42,477 bases of DNA, from contig JAFQCI010000182.1 in NCBI GenBank assembly GCA_017416505.1, forward strand, positions 1 to 42,477. The letters run 5' to 3'. Source of the stretch: Lachnospiraceae bacterium. GTDB lineage: Bacteria > Bacillota_A > Clostridia > Lachnospirales > Lachnospiraceae. Numbering within the stretch: position 1 is the stretch's first letter; each line of letters starts with the position of its first letter. Shown one piece after another: positions 14,610 through 22,998 of the stretch. A program made the position numbers and the translations under genes. The notes under the pieces were generated by a model, which saw only the letters and a program-made list of their open reading frames with translations, was not told the origin of the DNA and did not search any database.

Positions 14610-15160
14610 AGTTCAACACCCTCCTTAATCAGGTAATCTTTGAGTTTGTTTCGGGTATGAAACAACATATTCTTGACCTTGCTCTCAGTGAAAGAATAGC
14701 GCTTTGCAATTTCTCCGATGGAATCGAAATAGTAATACTTTCTGATAAAAACATTTCTCACATCTTCCTTTTGACTGCGAAGAAATTTGCTAATTAGCCT
14801 GCCTACATCCTCATCATTTACACCGGGAGCGTACCGTTCGTCCGGCAACACAGCCGAAAGTTCATCCAATGACAAAAGTACATCTGCCGAACGTTTCTCA
14901 CGTTTCATAAACTCCAACCGCTTCAAAGACAGATTTCTTGCAATCTTGCAGACGAAAGACATAAAGTTATTCGGTCTTGTAGGCGGAATGGCGTTCCACA
15001 CACCCACATAAGTATCGTTGACGCATTCCTTAGAATCCTCCTGATTGTGCAGAATGTTGTAGGCAATACTGTGGCAGAGTTTACCATACTTTGCATCCGT
15101 CTCTTTAATTGCTTGTTCGTCTCTTTCAAAATAGAGTTCTATGATTCTTAAATCATCCAC
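14606..15160 (-). CDS. ECF-family RNA polymerase sigma factor
   Basis: About 184 residues with sigma2 (AYNILHNQEDSKECVNDTYV ... FVCKIARNLSLKRL) and sigma4 (VFIRKYYYFDSIGEIAKRYS, FTESKVKNMLFHTRNKL). The start is taken as GTG 15160, 8 bases after GGAGG; a GTG at 15169 overlaps that site and cannot use it. Upstream, the leader contains GGTGAAAGCGCTTTTAGG and then, at 15333-15362, a second copy of the TetR promoter with operator dyad, so this sigma gene may be under control of the TetR protein at 11486-12064. Confidence 0.9.
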   Translation of the reverse strand: MDDLRIIELYFERDEQAIKETDAKYGKLCHSIAYNILHNQEDSKECVNDTYVGVWNAIPPTRPNNFMSFVCKIARNLSLKRLEFMKREKRSADVLLSLDELSAVLPDERYAPGVNDEDVGRLISKFLRSQKEDVRNVFIRKYYYFDSIGEIAKRYSFTESKVKNMLFHTRNKLKDYLIKEGVEL

Positions 15161-15332
15161 GTTGTTCACCTCCGCTCTATCCTAAAAGCGCTTTCACCTA
15201 TTAAGTACGTTTTTTTCGGTGTTGGTCTTAAAATTTCTTAAAATATATTATATAAAAAATTTTTCTTTGTTTTCCACAAAAACAAGCAAAAATTCTTCCT
15301 CCATTCATACTGTTAATTCTAATATAGTTCAC

Positions 15333-15362
15333 ATTATAACTAATGCAATTAGTTTTTATCAA
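15333..15362 (-). promoter_or_regulatory. Second TetR-type promoter/operator, facing the sigma gene
   Basis: TTGATA (15357-15362), 18-base spacer, TATAAT (15333-15338). The spacer holds ACTAATGCAATTAGT (15339-15353). The arms ACTAA/TTAGT match copy 1 exactly while the five central bases differ, as expected if the dyad is kept by a bound repressor. Confidence 0.7.
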
Positions 15363-15368
15363 TAAAAG

Positions 15369-15394
15369 TAGACAGCCACATCTACGACTGTCTA
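15369..15394 (-). terminator. Hairpin at the end of the HipA-like remnant
   Basis: TAGACAG / CTGTCTA arms separated by 12 bases, then TACTTTTATT on the minus strand. Counterpart of 12142-12167 but without the inner pairing. Confidence 0.45.
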
Positions 15395-16227
15395 TTTTTA
15401 TTTTTACTATAGCCATCTAAAATAGCATTAATTTGTTTATTCTTTAAGTCATTTACAAATTCTAAACGCCACTTTGGAAAATCAAATCCTGGGGATTGAT
15501 ACTCAAACTGTTTTAATTTAATTAATTCTTTTTGTATATCAGGTGTCATTACTTCAATTGCTGTCTGCGTAAAATCCTCACCTATTTTTGGACCTTGTAA
15601 AGACATATATTCATCCACATCATCATCTTCCATCATTTGTGGCAATAATGCATAGTTATGGTCAAATAATGGTGCTAATTTTAACAGTTCACCGGTATCA
15701 TTATTGACAATAAAACCATAATTTCCGGCATGTCGGTCTATATTGTAACAGATTGCATCGATAACAAGCATTCTTCGGAAATCTTCTTCACAATTAAGTT
15801 TATGTGTTATATCTATTACACTTTGGATGGTTGCTTTATTATTTGAGTAAGCAGCCATTGGTACAAATCCATATTGCTCTGATGTAAATAACTTACATTT
15901 CGAAGCTAAGTGCTTATGGTGATAAACCAGTTCATAATTGACTGCCTGGCAGCCAATTGCCGTTGTCAGCTGACTGACAAGTGCTTCTGAATAAGGTTCC
16001 ATGCCCGCATTAACACTTCCTGAAGAACCTCTTTTCACCATATAAATATTATCATTTTCTCTAATCCAGCATTTTTCAAAAGAACCCTCTGTTGTTAATT
16101 CAGGCGAAGTTGATGAAAATTGTTCCCCAAATAATCCTACACCATCAAATGCAATTCTGGCAATGGTATCATCAAATGGATTCGTGTACAAAGATACATC
16201 TTCCCATTTTAGGTCTGATTTTTCAGA
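15382..16227 (-). pseudogene. HipA-fold kinase homologue lacking its N-terminus
   Basis: The open frame begins after a stop at 16228-16230 without ATG or GTG; only a TTG at 16191 with a poor site could start it. Residues SDLKWEDVSLYTNPFDD align with ISFKNINLYDNPLNEA at residue ~145 of the intact homologue (37425-38612), so roughly 140 N-terminal residues are missing. The kinase core is complete: ENDNIYMVKRGSSG (Lys loop), YNIDRHAGNYGFIV (catalytic Asp/His/Asn motif) and LAPLFDHNYAL (metal Asp). Its end (NKNRQS) is read from the TAGACAG hairpin module. The missing half ends exactly where the SUKH-like gene ends, pointing to a recombination junction. A functional short kinase from the TTG start cannot be excluded. 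Confidence 0.7.
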
Positions 16228-16594
16228 TTAATTCTGTAAGATTTTCATAAATCGGCTCATCAATTTCACAACCACTTTCATGGTCCCAATAGGTAAATGA
16301 CAATTTTTCTTTATCCGGTTCTAATTTACATAACCAGAACGAAAAATACCCATCAAACCCAAAACAAAACCATCCCTCACTTTTAAAAGGCTCTGCCTCC
16401 GAATGTTTTACTGCCACTTCAATCCTGTCTATCTCGCCAAATGGCAACTCTATACTTTCATACGTTCGATAAAATTCTTTTATGGCATCCGGCACAAGTG
16501 CCAACATTTCCTCATCATATTCACTTGAAACTGCCTTCACTTTATCATTATATTTTTCCTTCAGCTCTACAATGTATTTTTGCAAACTACTCAT
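16223..16594 (-). CDS. SMI1/KNR4 (SUKH)-like immunity protein
   Basis: 123 residues, cytoplasmic, acidic. The IKEFYRTYESIELPFGEIDR segment and the aromatic EGWFCFGFDGYFSFWLCKLE strand pattern are those of SUKH/SMI1 proteins, which in bacteria mostly neutralise polymorphic toxins delivered by neighbours. AGGAGG lies 9 bases before ATG 16594. No toxin gene is visible nearby, so it would be an orphan immunity gene. Family call by pattern, moderate certainty. Confidence 0.65.
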   Translation of the reverse strand: MSSLQKYIVELKEKYNDKVKAVSSEYDEEMLALVPDAIKEFYRTYESIELPFGEIDRIEVAVKHSEAEPFKSEGWFCFGFDGYFSFWLCKLEPDKEKLSFTYWDHESGCEIDEPIYENLTELI

Positions 16595-16612
16595 TATAGA
16601 TATCCTCCTCTT

Positions 16613-17578
16613 CTAATCAGTATTAACTATTAAATATTTAACACCTAACAGCTTTACCCCTCCCATCATAAGATTAAAACTCAAAACTTCATTATTAACA
16701 TAATTTCTAAACTCCTCCGATAGAAACGTCCCAAATCTCTGCCACACACATGCTTCATCCGACAGTCTTTCTAAAATAGTTACATCCACCACATTTACCA
16801 CTTCATCATCCCCACTTTTCCACATTACTTCAATAGCATTACAATATATCTGAATTTCCATTTTTCTATCCATATGATGCATGAATAAATCAATTAACGG
16901 TTCTGTAACTAAATCTCCAGCCAAAACATGTAACAAAATTTCATTAAAATCTTTCACATGTTCCTCTAATATTATCCTGCCATCAGGTGTTAAATCTGCT
17001 AACATGTTTGCACATTTCTGAATATTTAATACATCATTATCTGCAAAATTCTGCAACTGATTCATGGTCTTCATTTCCCAAAAGCACTTTACCATTTCAT
17101 CATATTCATATTTATCAAATACCCTCTCAACACTTTTTATCCAGCAGACATTTCCTTCTTCCTGATAAAAAGGCTGTGTATAATTCATACGCCTTCTATA
17201 TAGTTCTTCCTCAAAATCTTCATTTTCATGAAGAACATATCCAATTCTTCTCCAATAAACAAAATCTTTCGTCTTTTCTACCTCCACCACAATTACAATA
17301 CAGCTAAAGTCTAAATCATCTGCACATAATAACAGTGGTAATACCGCAGAATCCATTCCAACCAATTTCCATACAAACCGAATGTCACCTTTAAAGTCAA
17401 GTTCTTTCGACCATGCAGGACATAAACCAAAAAAGGAGTCTATCAACTTTAAATATGCATCCTGAGATTCCGATGCCCACATATTTAAATATTCTGGTAA
17501 TGCTTTTCCATCAATCACCCAGAATTTTTCTTTATATCCATATGGTGTTTGTATACTTTGGACTTCTATATGGTTCAT
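16613..17578 (-). CDS. Hypothetical protein, immunity-like context
   Basis: About 321 residues from ATG 17578 (GGGGGA upstream); the frame to 17602 runs into the hydrolase gene. The N-terminal half (FWVIDGKALPEYLNMWASES; FKGDIRFVWKLVGMDSAVLP) is rich in aromatic beta-strands. The C-terminal half is helical (TPDGRIILEEHVKDFNEILL, then repeats ending RFGTFLSEEFRNYVNNEVLS). There are no membrane segments or catalytic motifs. I do not recognise the family with certainty; its position next to a SUKH gene suggests an immunity or regulatory role. Confidence 0.75.
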   Translation of the reverse strand: MNHIEVQSIQTPYGYKEKFWVIDGKALPEYLNMWASESQDAYLKLIDSFFGLCPAWSKELDFKGDIRFVWKLVGMDSAVLPLLLCADDLDFSCIVIVVEVEKTKDFVYWRRIGYVLHENEDFEEELYRRRMNYTQPFYQEEGNVCWIKSVERVFDKYEYDEMVKCFWEMKTMNQLQNFADNDVLNIQKCANMLADLTPDGRIILEEHVKDFNEILLHVLAGDLVTEPLIDLFMHHMDRKMEIQIYCNAIEVMWKSGDDEVVNVVDVTILERLSDEACVWQRFGTFLSEEFRNYVNNEVLSFNLMMGGVKLLGVKYLIVNTD

Positions 17579-17586
17579 ATTTCCCC

Positions 17587-18360
17587 CTATTTTAACAACC
17601 AATCCGAAATTTCCATCCTACCTTTCTCACCAAAATCCGGTTCTGACGTTTCTAAATCATACACCAACATACTTTCTTCATTTCTTTTTAGTTCTATCAA
17701 GGAATATCCTGATTTATCATATAATGCAGTCGGTGCCGTCTGATATGGACAAATGGTGTCCACCGACAAGGTATATGTAACATTTTCAACAGCTCGTGTT
17801 CTGATATGTGCCTTTATCAATTCATATCTTTCTTTATCATCAAAATCGGCAACATCATAAAACATAATAATATTCAAGTCCGTATGCTCATTATATAATT
17901 CCCTAAAAAATTCAGGAAATCTAACTTCAAAACATATTCTGACTCCAATTTTCCAACCATCTATTTCAAATATTCCATTACTATCTCCCACAGTAAAATT
18001 ATCCCTATCCCATCCCCATAAGGCTCTTTTGTGATAAAATTGCTTTTCTTTATGAGGGGAAAAAGCAATCGCACTGTTATGATATTTTTCATCTTCCCGT
18101 ATAATCGCTCCAATCATTATATGTATCTCATTTTCATCAACCAAACTTTGTAATTGTTCATATGCATAGTCTAATTCATAAAAGTTTACCACTGAGGAAT
18201 TTTCGATATCACGGGGTGGATACCCGGTCAATGCACATTCCGGGAAAACTAAAAGTTTGACCCCTTCTTGTGCGGCTTTTATAATAGAATTTTTTACAAT
18301 TTCAAGATTATGTTTTATATCACTTGTTACAGCAAATTGGTATGCTCCTATTTTCACCAT
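17587..18360 (-). CDS. Carbon-nitrogen hydrolase (nitrilase superfamily)
   Basis: 257 residues. The catalytic triad is visible: Glu in VFPECALTGYPP (near 41), Lys in FYHKRALWG (near 109) and Cys in VRICFEVRFPE (near 145). The fold hydrolyses amides or nitriles through a Cys-acyl intermediate. The first-half motif FPECALTGYPPRD is also seen in the glutaminase domains of NAD synthetases, but no synthetase domain follows, and the NAD synthetase in this window is a separate short enzyme. Start ATG 18360 with AAGGTG close upstream. Substrate unknown. Confidence 0.88.
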   Translation of the reverse strand: MVKIGAYQFAVTSDIKHNLEIVKNSIIKAAQEGVKLLVFPECALTGYPPRDIENSSVVNFYELDYAYEQLQSLVDENEIHIMIGAIIREDEKYHNSAIAFSPHKEKQFYHKRALWGWDRDNFTVGDSNGIFEIDGWKIGVRICFEVRFPEFFRELYNEHTDLNIIMFYDVADFDDKERYELIKAHIRTRAVENVTYTLSVDTICPYQTAPTALYDKSGYSLIELKRNEESMLVYDLETSEPDFGEKGRMEISDWLLK

Positions 18361-18390
18361 ATCACCTTTTTCATTGAATATTTCTCATAA

Positions 18391-18978
18391 TCATTCTCCC
18401 AATTCATAATACAAGTAATTTGTCCATTCCTGAATTCCTATCATGCCCATCATTCGATTTTTCAGTTCCTCTAATTTTTTGTTCCCACCCGTTTCTTTCT
18501 GCAACTGTGTCATCTTTCCATTCATATCATCATATTCTTTTTTCATTGCATCCATTTCCTGATAGAAACGTTCTATCTCATGATTGATATTTAAAATTTG
18601 TCTTAACATTCTTTTGTTACTCAGTGGGCGGCTTTTGGATTCCATTTCATATATCTCTGAACAATCCAGATAGAAATACTGGAAATTGGTATTTTTCCCA
18701 AAGAACGCTTTGGTATTTTCGATTTCTTTTTCTAACTCATTTTTCTCAAAATATCCTTTTTTAGTCAGTTCTTCCAAAAATTCATTTAATTTCTCCACGC
18801 CTTTTTCAAAATCCCCTTGTAACGCGATTTTGAATGGACTTCTAAAAATTTTCGATTTTACTCTTTTAGTATTTTGACTTAGTAAAATCTTATACGAGAT
18901 AGGAATATCATAATTATATTCAGAAATTCCACTCACTTTTTTTCCTTTTATACCATATAAATAAGCTCTGTTTGCCAT
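18391..18978 (-). CDS. Hypothetical protein with MANRAYLY start
   Basis: 195 residues beginning MANRAYLYGIKGKKVSGISE, a start I associate with a recurring cytosolic family of unknown function, often beside immunity-like genes. The N-terminal two thirds is mixed alpha/beta; residues 130-180 form a charged coiled-coil (ERFYQEMDAMKKEYDDMNGK). No catalytic motif. It lies 30 bases upstream of the hydrolase gene and is probably co-transcribed with it. Confidence 0.75.
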   Translation of the reverse strand: MANRAYLYGIKGKKVSGISEYNYDIPISYKILLSQNTKRVKSKIFRSPFKIALQGDFEKGVEKLNEFLEELTKKGYFEKNELEKEIENTKAFFGKNTNFQYFYLDCSEIYEMESKSRPLSNKRMLRQILNINHEIERFYQEMDAMKKEYDDMNGKMTQLQKETGGNKKLEELKNRMMGMIGIQEWTNYLYYELGE

Positions 18979-19043
18979 AATTCTCCCTTTCTATTTTTGT
19001 AAACTTTGGGTAATTGCGAAACCACAAAAAACTTATAACTTCA

Positions 19044-19712
19044 TTACCACTGTTTTATATTTTCGTCTGCTTCCTGCAACCGTTCTTCAAACTGTTCATA
19101 AAAATCTCTATCTTCTTCATATGGCTTTAAATAAAAGTTCTGTAATACATACATACTGACTTTCTTAATAAAAGTTTCCTCTGTGCTTTCATTGATTCGT
19201 TTTTGTAAATCCTTTTGAAAATAGTGCCACTGATTAATAAATGCTTCGTATTCCTTAATATTTTGCACACCAATCCACTTTTTCACCTTTACTTTGGATA
19301 AATTTTGTTTTTTACACTCATGTATTTGTAAAAAATACCTGAATGCATCATTTTCGTAAAAACGTCCTAATGGAAACAATCTGCACATACCGGGTCTGAA
19401 TTCATGAATACTGCATCTTCCTTCTTCATTTAAGAAACTGCATGCCTCTTCCTTTCCTGCCATTTTCAGATTCGGTAAAACAATTTTGTCCACTACATTT
19501 AATTCTATATAAGAATTTAATAATTCTTCCATGGATTTATGTAAGTGAATGGTTAAATGATAGATATCAAAAGGGTCTAAAATAATAGATTTTCCCATCC
19601 CCCGGCAACAGGCAGAACACCCCTGACAATTACCGGTATCTGCTTTTACCATATCGTTGTTTCCATATAAGTTTCCGTCAGAAATATCTTCCATTCGTAT
19701 GTTTCGTTCCAT
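19044..19712 (-). CDS. YkgJ-type cysteine-cluster protein
   Basis: About 222 residues. Two Cys groups, CQGCSACCRG and later CSFLNEEGRCSIHEFRPGMC, form the zinc/iron-binding pattern of YkgJ/FliB-like proteins (Pfam CxxCxxCC). The rest is helical with a conserved RLFPLGRF. Start uncertain: ATG 19712 (weak GGTG site) or ATG 19694; the frame extends to a TTG at 19733. It follows the Nudix gene by 63 bases and may be read from the NAD operon. Biochemical role unknown. Confidence 0.8.
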   Translation of the reverse strand: MERNIRMEDISDGNLYGNNDMVKADTGNCQGCSACCRGMGKSIILDPFDIYHLTIHLHKSMEELLNSYIELNVVDKIVLPNLKMAGKEEACSFLNEEGRCSIHEFRPGMCRLFPLGRFYENDAFRYFLQIHECKKQNLSKVKVKKWIGVQNIKEYEAFINQWHYFQKDLQKRINESTEETFIKKVSMYVLQNFYLKPYEEDRDFYEQFEERLQEADENIKQW

Positions 19713-19775
19713 GCTTTTCACCAAGCCTTTCAAATATACTCTCTAGTACTTCTTTTCTTATTCTCCTACTAAATT

Positions 19776-20696
19776 TTATTCCTTATAAAACGCTTCTACA
19801 TTTCTTTTAAACAGCTTTGCCGGGCGGTGTCCGGAGCCTTCTATAATTTTTTCTGTTTCCACAACATAATCTGCGATTTTTCTTCTAAAATTAGCCTTAA
19901 GCAATTCCTGATCCAAAATAACTTCAAAAGCAGTTTGTAGCTCAGTTAAAGTAAAAAGTTCCGGCATTAAGTCAAAGGCAATTCTAAAATCATTTTCTAC
20001 CTCTTTTCTAAGGGTTAATAATGCCTGTAAAATAATTTTTCCATGGTCAAAAGCAAGATTTCCATTGTCTAACACTTCATATCTTACCGTTTCATGGTAA
20101 TTTTCAAATTGCTTATATTCCTTGACTTTTGCAGAAAAAGAAGTTTCATCTTCCTGATTCGAAAAACTTAATACATATTCTGTTTCGACATAAATGGAAT
20201 TTTCACCTGCATCCTTTTTTAATTCCTTTGTGGCAAGTTCCACTGTAAACCATTTTGCCTCCCAGGCATCCGTTCCGGCTCTAAGTTTATAGTTTTTACT
20301 ATCCATTAAAGCAAGAAATGCATTGGAAATAATCCATCCTCTTGGGTCTCTTCCGATTTCTCCAAAAATTCCGAAAGGCTTTAAATACACATCCTTTATA
20401 TTCGTTTCTTCACATAATTCCCGCCTTGCAGTTTCATAAACGTCTTCATCTGGTCTGCAAAAGCCCCCCGGAAGCGCCCATGCGTTTTTATACGGATAAC
20501 TTCCTCTTTTTATTAGCAAAATCTTTAATGCTCTTTTTTCCAGCTTACGAAAATTGCTGTTTTCTCCCTCTTTCATAATGGAAAAAATAGAAATATCCGT
20601 TGCAAGAGATGGTCGCTCGTACCTGGTAATATCATATTGTTCTAAAAAAGCCTTTTCTTCCTGGGTCATATCATAAGTGGCATTCACACCATTCAT
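19776..20696 (-). CDS. nrtR: Nudix protein with winged-helix domain (NrtR-like NAD regulator)
   Basis: About 306 residues from ATG 20696 (AGGAGG upstream). The Nudix box GGFCRPDEDVYETARREL, followed by CEETNI, retains Glu residues, so ADP-ribose hydrolysis or binding is possible. The C-terminal ~80 residues (LMPELFTLTELQTAFEVILD, NFRRKIADYVVET, GSGHRPAKLFKR) match the winged-helix domain of NrtR regulators, which sense ADP-ribose and repress NAD biosynthesis genes. As last gene of the NAD operon it is well placed to regulate the promoter at 24387-24415. NrtR proteins vary in whether the Nudix site is active; here I cannot tell. Confidence 0.75.
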   Translation of the reverse strand: MNGVNATYDMTQEEKAFLEQYDITRYERPSLATDISIFSIMKEGENSNFRKLEKRALKILLIKRGSYPYKNAWALPGGFCRPDEDVYETARRELCEETNIKDVYLKPFGIFGEIGRDPRGWIISNAFLALMDSKNYKLRAGTDAWEAKWFTVELATKELKKDAGENSIYVETEYVLSFSNQEDETSFSAKVKEYKQFENYHETVRYEVLDNGNLAFDHGKIILQALLTLRKEVENDFRIAFDLMPELFTLTELQTAFEVILDQELLKANFRRKIADYVVETEKIIEGSGHRPAKLFKRNVEAFYKE

Positions 20697-20792
20697 GAAA
20701 AAATCCTCCTTTTGCAAAATCCTGATACCATGGCAAAAAGTCATACCCTTCATGCCACATGAAAAGTATGACTTATATAGCCACATAATATT

Positions 20793-21521
20793 TTAAGGCT
20801 CAAAGCATGGCATATATTCTAACTTAAACAGATTTCTCTCATGCATCCGGTCAATTTTTTCTTTTAATTCCTTATCTTCGCATACACCTTCCCGAATATA
20901 TTTATCTAGTGTTGCATAAGAAAATCCAAGATTTTCTTCATCCGTTTTTCCACAAAGTCCATCAATAGGAACCTTTTCTACTAAATCCTCTGGAAGTCCC
21001 AATACCCTTCCAATCGCTTTTACTTCTGTTACAGTCAGGTGGGATAATGGACTGAAATCTCCGGCATTGTCACCGTATCTTGTGGAATAACCAACCCAGT
21101 CCTCTGACAAATTACAGGTATTTGCCACACGACCATTGACACTTTGGCAGACTGCATATAACGTTGTCATACGGATTCTTGGTGGCAGATTTGTTCTTGT
21201 CTGTGTAGATATCTCTATGTCTGGTAAAGCATTTAATACACCATTTACAGTAGCTTCCACATTTATCTCATAGTTTTTAATTCCAAGGTGATTTACCAAC
21301 TTTTTTGCCATATCAATATCTGCCTGAATGCCGCAAGGCATCAATACACCGATTACCCTGTCTTTTCCTAAGGCTTCTACGCATAGTGCAGCAACAACGG
21401 AACTATCTTTTCCTCCTGAAATTCCTACTACTGCATTGCATTCTGGGCCATTCTTGGCAAAAAAATCACGAATCCATTCAACACATCTGTCCTTCATTTC
21501 CTTAGCATTAAATTGATACAT
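20793..21521 (-). CDS. nadE: NAD+ synthetase (ammonia-dependent)
   Basis: About 242 residues. Makes NAD from nicotinate adenine dinucleotide with ATP and ammonia. The PP-loop GISGGKDSSVVAALC, the NLSEDWVGYSTRYGDNAGDF motif that binds NaAD/ATP and the DGLCGKTDEENLGFSYATLD loop are all present. There is no glutaminase domain, so ammonia is taken directly. Start ATG 21521, 1 base after the preceding stop; AAGGAGG lies inside the last codons of that gene. Confidence 0.95.
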   Translation of the reverse strand: MYQFNAKEMKDRCVEWIRDFFAKNGPECNAVVGISGGKDSSVVAALCVEALGKDRVIGVLMPCGIQADIDMAKKLVNHLGIKNYEINVEATVNGVLNALPDIEISTQTRTNLPPRIRMTTLYAVCQSVNGRVANTCNLSEDWVGYSTRYGDNAGDFSPLSHLTVTEVKAIGRVLGLPEDLVEKVPIDGLCGKTDEENLGFSYATLDKYIREGVCEDKELKEKIDRMHERNLFKLEYMPCFEP

Positions 21522-21522
21522 A

Positions 21523-22998
21523 CTAAAATCCTCCTTCATGTAATCTTTCCCTGATTTCTTTTAAACTTTGTTCCTTTATCAAAACTCCATCTTTAAATAT
21601 AGATTTTAATTCATTATTCGGATTTTCGCAAGCCTCTTTCCATGTAAATTCATCCTGGTAAGTATAGTTTCCTTGTTCATCTTTTGTTACTACACAACAG
21701 CCTTTTTGAGATTTTTTAAATCCACCATCCTTTGGATTTTTAAAAATCGGATATGGATTTTGGTTAATCTCACAGTAAGTTGCTTTTATGCAGGAACTAA
21801 AAGTATCTCTTGTAAATGGCTTTAAAATGCCCTCTTCTTCAACACATTGCATAGAGAAAGAGCCAACTCCTAATGCTACATTAGAACAAGCAAAGCCATT
21901 GTTTGTTAAAATCTCAAAAATCTCTTCACATCTTTGGATAGTAATAGAATCCCCATAAATTGCTTTTACATGCGGGTCTAATACCTTATATCCTTTGCTA
22001 TTTATGGCTCCTCCAAACTCTTCCCATAATTTAAACACAGTCTTGGTTACCACTTCAACACAATCTCCAGAATCTCCACGCATTAACATACATCCTTTAT
22101 GAGCCATAATTTCGTCCCGAAGCTGTGGCAATACATTGTCAATGATATTCCAATAATCATAAGAATCCAATACCACACTAAAGCTGGTATTCGGATAAAT
22201 TTCTGTAAGAAGACGTTTTAAAAGAGTGATTTCATCCCCATCTACTGCATAATTGCTGCACATAACGGAGTGTTCGGTACTAGGGCTTCCAAAAGCAACC
22301 GGTTCTTTGGTACAGTCACAGGCGTACATTTCCTCTAAATATGGAATACTTGGCACCGTTGCTGTATTTAAGAAAGATAAGCACCAGCCTGCACCTGCCT
22401 TTACTGCAGAATCTGTACATTCTTCTCCACGAAAATCAAATGCTCCCAAGGCTCTTGCCCTCTCCACATTATCATCACAGGTCATGTCATAATAACGGTT
22501 TACAATCTGACGATAAGTATAACCAACCGTAGCTGCAATCATTGGGTGCCAGCTTTCTGCAGAAATCAAACTTTCTAAAGACTGTGGCAACCATGCAAAA
22601 TCCGGGTGGGTATTGGTAATACCAAACATTGGTACACGCATTGGAACCCTTACGCCTTCCGGCAATGCAATAATTTCGATTGGCAGGTATCCAAGTTTGT
22701 GTAATTTCTCGATTTTTTCGATTTTATATGCCTCTGCTCCAAGGGTGGCATCCATGATTCGCTTATATCCGCCAATCACTTCTTCAAAAGGCTTTTCAAA
22801 AAACTCTTTGTTAAAATAATCTATCAGGTATGTTTTAATAAACCCTTGAAGCCCAAACATTACTACTTTATCCCAACGCTTCACACGACTCATACGAGGT
22901 GTAAAATAAGATACGGATTTTGTAATATCCTTTGGAAGCATTTCTGCATGAACCGCTTTATAAAAATCAATTAATAACATTGGATTTGTTCTATTCAT
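21523..22998 (-). CDS. nadV: Nicotinamide phosphoribosyltransferase (NadV/Nampt family)
   Basis: About 491 residues, usual size for the family. It joins nicotinamide to PRPP, giving NMN. Recognisable blocks: NPMLLIDFYKAVHAEMLPK (N-terminus), GAFDFRGEECTDSAVKAG, VAFGSPSTEHSVMC, VVLDSYDYWNIIDNVLP, RGDSGD and AIYGDSITIQRCEEIFE, which carry the phosphate-, ribose- and base-contacting residues. Start ATG 22998 with GAGGTG in front; it overlaps the Prs-like gene by 8 bases. No NMN adenylyltransferase lies in the window, so the route onward from NMN depends on genes elsewhere, or the pair with the Prs-like protein works differently (see findings). Confidence 0.93.
   Translation of the reverse strand: MNRTNPMLLIDFYKAVHAEMLPKDITKSVSYFTPRMSRVKRWDKVVMFGLQGFIKTYLIDYFNKEFFEKPFEEVIGGYKRIMDATLGAEAYKIEKIEKLHKLGYLPIEIIALPEGVRVPMRVPMFGITNTHPDFAWLPQSLESLISAESWHPMIAATVGYTYRQIVNRYYDMTCDDNVERARALGAFDFRGEECTDSAVKAGAGWCLSFLNTATVPSIPYLEEMYACDCTKEPVAFGSPSTEHSVMCSNYAVDGDEITLLKRLLTEIYPNTSFSVVLDSYDYWNIIDNVLPQLRDEIMAHKGCMLMRGDSGDCVEVVTKTVFKLWEEFGGAINSKGYKVLDPHVKAIYGDSITIQRCEEIFEILTNNGFACSNVALGVGSFSMQCVEEEGILKPFTRDTFSSCIKATYCEINQNPYPIFKNPKDGGFKKSQKGCCVVTKDEQGNYTYQDEFTWKEACENPNNELKSIFKDGVLIKEQSLKEIRERLHEGGF

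Larger units (their letters stand above)
15298..15394 (-). repeat. TetR promoter/terminator module, copy 2
   Basis: Direct repeat of 12071-12168. The ribosome-site end (CCTCCATTCATACT) is kept but no TetR start codon follows; instead an AT-rich leader leads to the sigma gene. The last codons and stop of the truncated HipA-like gene lie inside its hairpin. Confidence 0.85.

Noticed and set aside
15228..15416. 62-codon minus-strand frame
   Set aside because: Covers the repeated TetR module with its hairpin, promoter and dyad, so it is regulatory DNA.
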